The notes beneath the pieces were generated by a model, which searched no databases, was not told the DNA's origin, and saw only the letters and a list, made by a program, of their open reading frames with translations. A stretch of 64,000 nt of DNA from assembly GCF_019710575.1 (NCBI RefSeq), contig NZ_JAHWFK010000024.1, forward strand, positions 1 to 64,000, in the 5' to 3' direction. This document shows positions 1-6,775 of this stretch, in pieces. Source of the DNA: Paractinoplanes polyasparticus (GTDB lineage: Bacteria > Actinomycetota > Actinomycetes > Mycobacteriales > Micromonosporaceae). The translations under genes were made by a program, and so were the position numbers. Each line of letters begins with the position of its first letter. Within the stretch, counting starts at the first letter, position 1.

Positions 1-278
1 GTCCGGTGAGTGCACGAGCACCTCCCGTCCGGAGCCGACAAATCCCATGCAGGACCCGAAGTCAGTGGGAGGGTGGGTCACACCCCGGCGGGAGGTGCTC
101 ACCAACATCCTCTCTGTGGGCGGGGGAGGCGGTGGCACCCCGGCAAGCGACCAAGATCAGGTAACCCGGCACGAGGCCAAGATCAGCCGTTCGGTCAGCT
201 ACCGGTCAGCCGTCTCATCTGTCGTTTTAGTCCGTTTCGCGCCGGGTCTGCGACCGGAGTGGACGCTTAACTGAACAC

Positions 279-1415
279 GTGACTCACCGGGGGAAAACAC
301 TCGTCGCAGGGCTCGCGCTCGCGGCCGGCACGGCTCTGACCTGCGCCTCGCCCGCGTACGCCCAGGACTCCGACGCCATGCCCAGCTTCAACGGCGCGGT
401 GCTGACCATCGCGTACGCCAAGAACACGGTCTACGTCGGCGGCGACTTCACCGCGGCGATCGTCAACGGCAAGCCTGTCGCCCGCGGGCGCCTCGCCGCC
501 ATCGACGCCCGCACCGGCGCCCTTCTGCCCTGGGCCCCGCCCGCCGACGGTCGCGTCAAGGCGCTCGTCGTCAGCGGCACCTCGATCTATCTGGCCGGCG
601 ACTTCGCCACCGTCGCCGGCGGGAAGCGGGACAGCCTGGCCCGGGTCGACGCCGCCAGTGGCGCGCTGCACAGTACCTTCAAGCACTCGATCGCCGGGCG
701 GCCGCTGGCGGCGTTCGCGGCGCACGGGCGGCTCTACGTCGGCGGCACCATCACCGCGGTCGACGGCCAGGCGCGGGGCCGGCTCGCTGCGTTCAGCCTG
801 AGCAGCGGCAAGCTCGACGCCCGGTGGCAGCCCACGGCCGACGACCAGGTCGAGACGATCGCGGCCGGCGGCGGGCGGGTTTACGTCGGCGGCCGGTTCA
901 AAAAGATCAACAACAGGTCCGGGTACGGGCGTCTGGCCGCCCTCGACCCGGCGGGCGCGACGATCGTGCCCACTTTCAAACCGCAGCCCCCGGTCATCAC
1001 ATACGCGCTGGCCGTCACCGGCGATGCGGTCTACACGGCGCACGGCGGTCAGGGCGGGCGGATCACCCGGTTCACGCCGGAGGGCGCGCTGAAGTGGTCG
1101 GCGGCCTTCGACGGGGACGCGCAGGCGGTGACCGTGCTCGGCGACACCGTCTATGCCGGCGGGCATTTCGACCGGGCCTGCAGCACGGCGCGCACGGCCG
1201 CGCAGGGGGTGTGCGTCGACGGCTCGGACAACCGGATCAAGCTGGCCGCGCTGTCGGTGGCCGACGGCCACCTGCTCGACTGGACCGCCGACGCGAACGG
1301 GGTGGAGGGAGTGCTCGCCCTGGCCAGCAGCGCGAAGCTGGGCGCGGTGGCGATGGGCGGGTCGTTCACCACCGTCGAGGGGCGCCAGCAGAAGCGTTTC
1401 GCGCAGTTCTCCTGA
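279..1415 (+). CDS. Secreted beta-propeller repeat protein
   Basis: The 378-residue product starts at GTG. It opens with a Sec signal peptide (basic n-region, Ala/Leu-rich core) with a likely AYA cleavage site near residue 28, so it is exported. The rest is about six degenerate blades, each built around a YVGGxF-type strand (VYVGGDFT, IYLAGDFAT, LYVGGTIT, VYVGGRFK, VYAGGHFD, VAMGGSFT) and followed by an RLAAxD..TG..W turn, the pattern of PQQ/delta-60-like propellers. No catalytic residues can be assigned, so a binding or structural role outside the cell is an inference. It is convergent with the M23 lipoprotein gene, and the two share a strong hairpin terminator. Confidence 0.75.
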   Translation: MTHRGKTLVAGLALAAGTALTCASPAYAQDSDAMPSFNGAVLTIAYAKNTVYVGGDFTAAIVNGKPVARGRLAAIDARTGALLPWAPPADGRVKALVVSGTSIYLAGDFATVAGGKRDSLARVDAASGALHSTFKHSIAGRPLAAFAAHGRLYVGGTITAVDGQARGRLAAFSLSSGKLDARWQPTADDQVETIAAGGGRVYVGGRFKKINNRSGYGRLAALDPAGATIVPTFKPQPPVITYALAVTGDAVYTAHGGQGGRITRFTPEGALKWSAAFDGDAQAVTVLGDTVYAGGHFDRACSTARTAAQGVCVDGSDNRIKLAALSVADGHLLDWTADANGVEGVLALASSAKLGAVAMGGSFTTVEGRQQKRFAQFS

Positions 1416-1430
1416 GCTTTACTCCCGGCA

Positions 1431-1471
1431 GCACGGGGCCGCACCCATCGGGCGAGGGTGCGGCCCCGTGC
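1431..1471. terminator. Bidirectional hairpin terminator
   Basis: A perfect 16-bp inverted repeat (1431-1446 with 1456-1471) around a 9-nt loop lies between two convergent stop codons. It lacks a clear T-run, as is common in high-GC actinobacteria. Confidence 0.75.
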
Positions 1472-1486
1472 GTACGTCCGGAGTGC

Positions 1487-2251
1487 CTACGGCTTGCAGT
1501 TGTGCGAGCGCTTCCAGGCTGCGACCTCGGCCACCGGGCTCTTTTTGCCGCCCTTGCGCCACGAGGCCAGGTAGGAATACGGCCACACGACCCCGCGGCG
1601 GACCTTCCAGTCGCCGACCTTGGCACACGGCGGCGAGATGCCGTAGTGCAGGTGGCACACGTTGTTGGCGTTGCCCGTCCGGCCGACCTTGCCGAGTTGC
1701 TGGCCGGCCTTGACCCGTACGCCCTTGTTGACGCCCGCCTGCACCTTGCTCAGGTGCGAGCCGTAGTAGCGCACGCCGTCGTCGCCGAGCAGCGAGACCG
1801 ACAGGCCGCCGTTGTTGGGGCCGTCGGGCGCGCCCTTCACGTACCTGTCAGTGCGGCTGACCTCGAGCACGACCCCGCTCGTCGTGGCCACCACCGGCTG
1901 CCCGCAGTCGGCGAAGATGTCGGTCGCCTTGTATTTCGAGTGAGTGGTGTGCCAGTCGACGTTCGACGCCTTGACCGGGAAGGCGTATTTCACGACCTTG
2001 CGGCTCGGGCTGGGCGTCACCTTCACCGGCGGCCGGGTGCTCGCCAGGCCGCTCGCCGTCGAGGGCGCCGGTGAACTGGGCGCCACGGACACCTGGGCGG
2101 CCGCCGGGGTCGTCGCGGCCGGACTCGTTGCGGGCGGCGGGTCGACGAACTGCGGCGTCGGGGCGGCGGAGCCACCCCCGGCAGTGCCGCCGCAACCGGC
2201 CAGGCAGACGGCCACAACGGTCAAACCGGAGAGGGTACGGAGCAAAGGCAC
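1487..2251 (-). CDS. M23 (LytM-type) peptidase-domain lipoprotein
   Basis: The 254-residue product starts at GTG. Its signal peptide ends in the lipobox LAGC with the lipidated Cys at residue 20, so it should be anchored to the outer face of the membrane. A Pro/Ala/Ser/Thr-rich linker (about 21-85) leads to an M23 peptidase domain (about 90-254). The zinc ligands of the family are visible: H104 and D111 (HxxxxxxD spacing), H166, and the HLH motif at 200-202. The expected activity is endopeptidase cleavage of peptidoglycan cross-links. The domain carries several extra Cys residues (116, 199, 209) that could form disulfides. The gene is divergent from the small membrane protein gene at 2347. 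Confidence 0.85.
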   Translation of the reverse strand: MPLLRTLSGLTVVAVCLAGCGGTAGGGSAAPTPQFVDPPPATSPAATTPAAAQVSVAPSSPAPSTASGLASTRPPVKVTPSPSRKVVKYAFPVKASNVDWHTTHSKYKATDIFADCGQPVVATTSGVVLEVSRTDRYVKGAPDGPNNGGLSVSLLGDDGVRYYGSHLSKVQAGVNKGVRVKAGQQLGKVGRTGNANNVCHLHYGISPPCAKVGDWKVRRGVVWPYSYLASWRKGGKKSPVAEVAAWKRSHNCKP

Positions 2252-2346
2252 CGAGCCATCGTGGCAGAAGTCGGCGGCTCCCGCCGACCCGTGCTGGCTA
2301 GGCTGGCCGGTACGAGCACTCCTGGCTGAGGTGGAGGTGGGCCGCG

Positions 2347-2718
2347 ATGAACCGGCACGACGTCTGGCAGACGAGCGCGCCGCCGCCCATGCGCGCGCCC
2401 TCGGGGCTCTTCCCGGGCCCGTCCCGGCCGACCTACCGCGAGCCGCACCCGATCGGCGCCGGCCCGCTGCTGGCCGGCCTCGGCGCGGGCGCAGCCTGGC
2501 TCGCGCTGTTCGGCGCCCTCGGCCGTGACCTGGCCAGTTACGCCTGGTGGACGCTGCTCGCCGCGGTCACCGCGTGGGCTGTCGCCCTGATCCTGACCGC
2601 GATCGGCGACCGGGCGGTGGCCGTCGGGGTCGCGCTGGCGAGCGGGTTGGGGCTGTCGATCGCGATGCTGTTCGTGGGCAGCCGCTGGATCACCACCCAG
2701 GATTGGCCGCTGTGGTGA
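2347..2718 (+). CDS. Small membrane protein of unknown function
   Basis: The 123-residue product starts at ATG behind a good GGAGG ribosome site. A Pro-rich cytoplasmic N-terminus (about 1-35) is followed by three hydrophobic segments (about 40-58, 65-84 and 88-108) and a short tail ending in WPLW. I do not recognise the family. It is divergent from the M23 lipoprotein and appears to be monocistronic. Confidence 0.6.
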   Translation: MNRHDVWQTSAPPPMRAPSGLFPGPSRPTYREPHPIGAGPLLAGLGAGAAWLALFGALGRDLASYAWWTLLAAVTAWAVALILTAIGDRAVAVGVALASGLGLSIAMLFVGSRWITTQDWPLW

Positions 2719-2842
2719 TTGTCCGGGATGACCGCCTTGTCAGCGACCCGATGTGCCGTACTCGTCGCAGTGCGCACTTGCTTCTGATTTAAAGAACACT
2801 GGGCCTTGACTTAAAGACTTGAAAAGGTTCAACCTCGGCTTC

Positions 2843-3010
2843 ATGCCCCCCACATCCCCCCGGCTCGATCCCGATCGTCGCCGGCGCCGACTCGAGCTGC
2901 TGGCCGCGCTGTCCAGCGCGAAAACGGCGCGGGAGACCAGCCAGCCCCAACGGCTGCGCCGGGCACGGCTGCGCGAGCTCATCGCGATGCGCCGTCGCCT
3001 GGTCAACTGA
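2843..3010 (+). CDS. Short basic protein, hypothetical
   Basis: This is a 55-residue frame from ATG, rich in Arg and Leu and probably helical. It is preceded at 2804-2837 by an unusually AT-rich stretch with a TTGACT -35-like hexamer. No family is recognised. The AT-rich promoter-like leader is the main reason to list it; it could be a chance frame. Confidence 0.35.
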   Translation: MPPTSPRLDPDRRRRRLELLAALSSAKTARETSQPQRLRRARLRELIAMRRRLVN

Positions 3011-3099
3011 CTTCATTCACCTACCGAAGGCGTGGCGCGCCGCACCCGCCGTTTCTCCCGCTACCGTCACTCGCGAGCACATACGTCGTGGGGGGAAAG

Positions 3100-3615
3100 T
3101 TGTCGACATTCGCTGCCGCCGTGGGCCGGGGCAAGAACGGGTGGACGGCGTCCGAGGTGGACCTGAGTAGCCTGGCCGACATCGACGAGGTCGTCGACGC
3201 GATGCGGGACGTGGAACCGGACGCCGACGTCACCTTGCTCTTCGTCGAGAGCGACGATCTGTATCTGGCCATCCTGCGCCTGGACGAGGGGGACGACCTG
3301 CGGGTCTTCGGCTCCGACTCGGCGTTCGCCGACGAGTCGCGGATCGGCGCGATGCTGCTGGGCGACATCGAGGCGCCGGCGCTGGAAATAGACGAACTGA
3401 CAGCGGGCGACGACGAGGACGACACCGACCGTCCCGCGTCCGACCCCGACGCGGATCCGGTGGGCGACGCCGAGCTGCTCAACGACCTCGGCATCAACGC
3501 GCACCGGCTGCTCGGCCTGTGTGGTCAGGAAGGCACCATGCCGGCCGACGTCACCGCCGAGATCTGCGGGCGCATCGGCTGCGGCGACGAGATGGAAGAG
3601 CTGCGCGACGCGTGA
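3100..3615 (+). CDS. tRNA adenosine deaminase-associated protein
   Basis: This acidic protein of about 171 residues belongs to the actinobacterial family encoded immediately upstream of tadA. I place the start at TTG 3100, not at the in-frame GTG 3088, for two reasons. The run GGGGGGAAAG ends right before the TTG and would serve as its ribosome site. The resulting N-terminus MSTFAAAV also resembles the family's usual beginning. The centre is strongly acidic (EDDTDRPASDPDADP region), and the C-terminus has paired cysteines (LCGQEG, EICGRIGCG). Its stop overlaps the tadA start by 4 nt (GTGA), so the two are probably translationally coupled. Its biochemical role is not known. Confidence 0.85.
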   Translation: MSTFAAAVGRGKNGWTASEVDLSSLADIDEVVDAMRDVEPDADVTLLFVESDDLYLAILRLDEGDDLRVFGSDSAFADESRIGAMLLGDIEAPALEIDELTAGDDEDDTDRPASDPDADPVGDAELLNDLGINAHRLLGLCGQEGTMPADVTAEICGRIGCGDEMEELRDA

Positions 3616-4064
3616 GCCTGGTCGCCCTGCCGCGCCACGAGACCTGGATGCGACGGGCTCTCGAGGTCGCTGCCGCGGCCGGTGAGGACGTGCCAGTCGG
3701 GGCGGTGCTGCTCGATGCCGCCGGCCGGGAGCTGGCCGCGGCGGGCAATCAGCGCGAGGCGAGCGGCGACCCCACCGCGCACGCCGAGATCCTGGTGCTG
3801 CGCCGCGCCGCCGAACGGGCCGGCACCTGGCGCCTGGACGGTTGCACGCTGGTGGTGACGCTTGAGCCCTGCACGATGTGTGCGGGGGCGCTGGTGCTGG
3901 CCCGGGTGTCGACGCTCGTCTTCGGTGCCTGGGAGCCGAAGACCGGCGCGGTCGGGTCGCTGTGGGACGTCGTCCGGGACCGGCGGCTCAACCACCGGCC
4001 GGAGGTCTATGCCGGCGTGCTCGAGGACGAGTGCGCGGCGATCCTCCGCGATTTCTTCCGCTGA
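3612..4064 (+). CDS. tadA: tRNA-specific adenosine deaminase TadA
   Basis: The 150-residue product starts at GTG and overlaps the upstream gene. It is a cytidine/deoxycytidylate deaminase-fold enzyme that converts A34 to inosine in tRNA-Arg(ACG). The zinc and catalytic signature is complete: HAE at 57-59 (His ligand, Glu proton shuttle) and PCTMC at 86-90 with Cys ligands 87 and 90. A longer in-frame N-terminus (from 3519) would overlap the upstream gene and has no family counterpart, so it was dropped. Its stop codon lies inside the left arm of a large hairpin. Confidence 0.93.
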   Translation: MSLVALPRHETWMRRALEVAAAAGEDVPVGAVLLDAAGRELAAAGNQREASGDPTAHAEILVLRRAAERAGTWRLDGCTLVVTLEPCTMCAGALVLARVSTLVFGAWEPKTGAVGSLWDVVRDRRLNHRPEVYAGVLEDECAAILRDFFR

Positions 4065-4119
4065 CTGCGGCGTCACGGCTTCTTCCCCGTACGGCGGGAA
4101 GTCCTGACGCCGCAGGCAG
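4061..4119 (+). terminator. Long hairpin over the tadA stop codon
   Basis: The 15-nt arm at 4061-4075 (containing the tadA TGA) pairs with 4105-4119 with one mismatch. A second inverted repeat (TTCCCC.. with ..GGGGAA-type pairing around the GTAC centre) nests inside. It probably acts as a terminator or mRNA 3' stabiliser. The right arm is the part that recurs in the 48-bp repeat. Confidence 0.5.
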
Positions 4120-4230
4120 TGCTCACGGTCTTTGCCGTACGGCGGGAAGCCCCGACGCCGCAGGCAGTGCTCACGCTCTTTGCCGTACGGCGCGAAGCCC
4201 CGACGCCGCAGGCAGCGCTCACGGCTTTCT
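4087..4230. repeat. Three tandem copies of a 48-bp repeat
   Basis: Copies lie at 4087-4134, 4135-4182 and 4183-4230, each opening with CCGTACGGCG and containing GACGCCGCAGGCAG. Divergence is only a few substitutions. The array fills the gap between the convergent tadA and deoD genes. The period is a multiple of three, but no convincing gene reads through it. Confidence 0.9.
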
Positions 4231-4248
4231 CGTGCGCTGGCCTCCTGC

Positions 4249-4956
4249 TCAGGCGATGGCCGTCTCCAGGCCGATCCGGACCATGTCGCCGAAGCCCTGC
4301 TCGCGCTGAGCCGAGTCCATCTTCGCGCCGGTCTTGATGTGGTCGCTGACCGTGAGGATGGTCAGCGCCTTGGCGCCGTAGCGGGCGGCGATCGTGTAGA
4401 TCGCGGCCGATTCCATCTCGACCGCCAGCACGCCGTAGTCGGCCAGGGCGTCATAGAGGTCGGGGCGGTCGGTGTAGAAGGCGTCGGCAGCCAGGATGGG
4501 GCCCACCCGCAGCGACGTGCCCTGCCGCTCGGCCACCTCGACCGCGGTGCGCAGGAGGCTGAAGTCGGCCACCGGCGCGTAGTCGATCAGGCCGTCGAAG
4601 CGGGACCGGTTCATGTTCGAGTCGGTCGCCGAGCCGATCGCCGCGATCACGTCGCCCAGCTGCAGGTCGGGTGCCAGCGCGCCGCACGAGCCGATCCGGA
4701 TGACCGACTTCACGCCGTACTCGTTGATCAACTCGTGGGTGTAGATCGAGGCCGACGGCATGCCCATGCCCGAGCCCTGCACGGACACCGGCACACCCTG
4801 GTAGGTGCCGGTGAAGCCGAGCATCCCGCGGACCTGGGTGTAGCACTTGGCGTCCTGCAGGAACGTCTCGGCGATCCACTTCGCCCGCATCGGGTCGCCC
4901 GGGAGCAGGACCCGCTCGGCGATGTCGCCCGGCTGTCCGCCGATGTGCACGCTCAT
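4249..4956 (-). CDS. deoD: DeoD-type purine nucleoside phosphorylase
   Basis: The 235-residue product matches the usual length of the hexameric bacterial PNP family. It catalyses phosphorolysis of purine (deoxy)nucleosides to base and (deoxy)ribose-1-phosphate in purine salvage. Visible family features are the N-terminal MSVHIGGQPGDIAERVLLPGDP phosphate-binding region, RIGSCGAL (phosphate/base site), the EMESAAIY nucleoside-binding motif, and SDH with the catalytic Asp near the C-terminus. ATG 4956 follows a GGAG-type ribosome site. The gene is monocistronic and convergent with tadA. Confidence 0.93.
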   Translation of the reverse strand: MSVHIGGQPGDIAERVLLPGDPMRAKWIAETFLQDAKCYTQVRGMLGFTGTYQGVPVSVQGSGMGMPSASIYTHELINEYGVKSVIRIGSCGALAPDLQLGDVIAAIGSATDSNMNRSRFDGLIDYAPVADFSLLRTAVEVAERQGTSLRVGPILAADAFYTDRPDLYDALADYGVLAVEMESAAIYTIAARYGAKALTILTVSDHIKTGAKMDSAQREQGFGDMVRIGLETAIA

Positions 4957-5090
4957 CGTCCTGTGTCTCCTCGCTCGTTCGTACCGCTCATGCCCCCGAT
5001 CCTGCCAGGTCGGGCCTGGTCGGTCGGGGTGGGAGCGGCAAAGGGGAACCCGGCGTCGGGCGCTGATCGGGGTCCGGTAACGTACTTACC

Positions 5091-5180
5091 GGTGGTGTGT
5101 CCGAGCGGCCTAAGGAGCACGCCTCGAAAGCGTGTGAGGGTGCAAGCCCTCCAAGGGTTCAAATCCCTTCACCACCGCCA
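5091..5180 (+). tRNA. tRNA-Ser (anticodon CGA)
   Basis: A 90-nt type II tRNA. The acceptor GGTGGTG pairs with CACCACC, the anticodon stem is CACGC/GCGTG with loop CTCGAAA, there is a long variable arm, the T loop is TTCAAAT, and CCA is encoded. A TAACGT -10 hexamer sits 7 nt upstream (5078-5083). Confidence 0.97.
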
Positions 5181-5182
5181 AG

Positions 5183-5223
5183 TGCCCGTCGGCTCCGTTT
5201 CCATGGAGCCGGCGGGTTTTTTC
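5183..5223 (+). terminator. Intrinsic terminator of tRNA-Ser(CGA)
   Basis: The G+C-rich stem (GCCCGTCGGCTCC with GGAGCCGGCGGG, one mismatch) is followed by six T residues. It is the most canonical rho-independent terminator in the window. Confidence 0.9.
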
Positions 5224-5499
5224 GTGCGGTCCGGTCACCGTTGGTCACCGTCTGCTCGGCGATCCTCATGATCAAATATCGGGAAGGTAACGCCACCGTT
5301 TCGGCGTTCGACGATCACGATCGCTGCCTGGTTCGATAACGGAAAGTAGCGGCAAGGGGACGGCCCAAAGACCTTCGCTGTAGCGCAAGTCACGCAGGCC
5401 AAAACCACCGGATCAGACAATGCGCTTTTAACCACCTGGTGAGAAACTTTCACAAGATAGCCCTGCGCCGATGGCTGTTAACTGTCCTAGATTTGACTC

Positions 5500-5709
5500 G
5501 TGAGAGTTGACAGTCACTGGTGGAATGGTGACGTCCGGCTTGCGCGCCGTGACGTCTACGTCCGCACCGACGGTAAGGCCTGGGAAGTGGAAGCTCAGAT
5601 GGGCGGACCCGAAGGCAAGTCGAAGGTGCAACAGTGTCCAGGGCGGGCCTCGGCCATGATCCTGGCGGACGCGTGGCGTGGACCACGCTGGCAGTGGCGC
5701 AAGCTGTAA
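5500..5709 (+). CDS. Short conserved-looking protein, unknown function
   Basis: The 69-residue product starts at GTG. A TAGATT hexamer ends 6 nt before the start and there is no ribosome site, so the transcript is probably leaderless. The protein is rich in Trp (WW at residues 7-8, later WEVE, WRGPRWQW) and Arg, with no signal peptide or membrane segment. Codon third positions follow the genome bias, which supports real coding. I do not recognise the family. A 12-bp hairpin follows 60 nt after the stop. Confidence 0.6.
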   Translation: MRVDSHWWNGDVRLARRDVYVRTDGKAWEVEAQMGGPEGKSKVQQCPGRASAMILADAWRGPRWQWRKL

Positions 5710-5769
5710 TCGCGCCAGGAGCCCAGGCTGCGCCGCCAGCTCGTCTTCATCGGCCAGCCGACTTTCCTG

Positions 5770-5803
5770 TAGGGGTCAGATTCTTCAGTGGATCTGACCC
5801 CTA
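5770..5803 (+). terminator. Hairpin terminator
   Basis: A perfect 12-bp inverted repeat (5770-5781 with 5792-5803) with a 10-nt loop lies downstream of the small gene ending at 5709. There is no T-run. Confidence 0.6.
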
Positions 5804-5899
5804 TTGCGTTCCCGTTCCCGGCCGCACCGTTTGTCCGGTGGCAATTGTTGACGCGGATCTAGCCTGAGCTGCCATCAACAGCGCCAGGAAGCGATTCCC

Positions 5900-6241
5900 A
5901 TGCAGGCCACTGTCACCGATCACCGAAGCGACATCGCCGTTCTCCACCTGCGGGGCGAACTCGACTCGGATACCGCCAACCAGCTCCATGCGACCATGGC
6001 GGACCTGCTGGAGCGGCCGGTCCCCCGCATCGTCGTCGACCTGACCGACCTCAAGTTCTGCGACTCCGTAGGACTCAGCACCTTCATTACCAGCAAACAC
6101 GTCATCACTGCGCGTGGTGGCTGGCTCAGCTTCGCCGGGGCCAACCCGTTCCTCAGCCAGCTGATGGAGACGGTGGGCCTGAGCCGTTACTTCGCCATCT
6201 TCCCCGAGGTCGACGACGCCATCGCGGCCGCTCAGCTCTGA
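5900..6241 (+). CDS. STAS-domain anti-sigma factor antagonist
   Basis: The 113-residue product is a single STAS domain of SpoIIAA/RsbV type. These proteins bind an anti-sigma kinase when unphosphorylated and are inactivated by phosphorylation of a conserved serine. The motif FCDSVGLS is intact with Ser56 as the expected phosphorylation site, and the RGELDSDTANQ strand-helix element is present near the N-terminus. ATG 5900 follows AGGAAG. No anti-sigma partner is encoded nearby, so the target sigma factor is unknown. Confidence 0.88.
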   Translation: MQATVTDHRSDIAVLHLRGELDSDTANQLHATMADLLERPVPRIVVDLTDLKFCDSVGLSTFITSKHVITARGGWLSFAGANPFLSQLMETVGLSRYFAIFPEVDDAIAAAQL

Positions 6242-6378
6242 CCATCGTCCGGCGTGGGCTGAGATCTATCGCCGCGCTTGTCTACGCGGGGGCGGGCTCG
6301 CTGCATCGCCTGGGCAGGCCTCGGCGCAGCCGCCGGCCGTCGCTCGGCAGGCACGCCGACCGGGACCACATAGACGAA

Positions 6379-6402
6379 AGGCCGGACCTCGCGGTCCGGC
6401 CT
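6379..6402 (-). terminator. Hairpin terminator of tRNA-Ser(GGA)
   Basis: On the minus strand, a 10-bp perfect stem (AGGCCGGACC with GGTCCGGCCT) around a 4-nt loop lies just downstream of the tRNA. Confidence 0.75.
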
Positions 6403-6426
6403 CTTTCGTGTCTGCCCTGCTGGTGC

Positions 6427-6514
6427 TGGCGGAGGATACGAGATTCGAACTCGTGAGGGGTTTCCCCCAACACGCTTTCCAAGCGTGCGCCCTAGGCCAC
6501 TAGGCGAATCCTCC
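6427..6514 (-). tRNA. tRNA-Ser (anticodon GGA)
   Basis: An 88-nt type II tRNA on the minus strand. The acceptor GGAGGAT pairs with ATCCTCC, the anticodon stem is CACGC/GCGTG with loop TTGGAAA, there is a GC-rich variable arm, the T loop is TTCGAAT, and CCA is encoded. Confidence 0.97.
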
Positions 6515-6591
6515 GTCAGCCAGAATACAGAGGCGCGCGTGTCGGCAGACGCAGGGTCCCCGCCCGTGTCCGCCGGGGGCCGGGTAAGCTG

Positions 6592-6690
6592 GGGCCAGCC
6601 TCTCGTGCGGCGTGCATCTCGTGAACCTCCCCAGGGCCGGAAGGCAGCAAGGATAAGCGGGCTCTGACGGGTGCACGGGAGGCCCTTTAT
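6592..6690 (+). ncRNA. ffs: Signal recognition particle RNA (4.5S type)
   Basis: The conserved SRP domain IV core is visible at 6621-6665: GAACCTCCCCAGGGCCGGAA, then the GGCAGCAAGG internal loop. It is closed by a long imperfect stem pairing about 6597-6606 with 6673-6683. Its position just upstream of dnaX is the usual one in actinobacteria. The exact ends are estimated from the stem. Confidence 0.92.
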
Positions 6691-6775
6691 TTTCCCCGAC
6701 CCCCTCAGCGGTACCTGGGTTGGTTCTTGTCGTACCCCCGACGGACAATGGCGCGGTCGTCGAGGAGGGGCACCA

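Noticed and set aside
10..278. Two overlapping short frames before the first gene
   Set aside because: No ribosome site, no recognisable protein. The stretch has only a 10-bp direct repeat CCAAGATCAG (151-160, 177-186). I considered a c-di-AMP (ydaO-type) riboswitch but could not match its conserved core.
267..1271. 334-codon minus-strand frame opposite the beta-propeller gene
   Set aside because: Low-complexity Arg/Gly/Ala composition typical of antisense frames in GC-rich DNA; the plus-strand product has a signal peptide and regular repeats.
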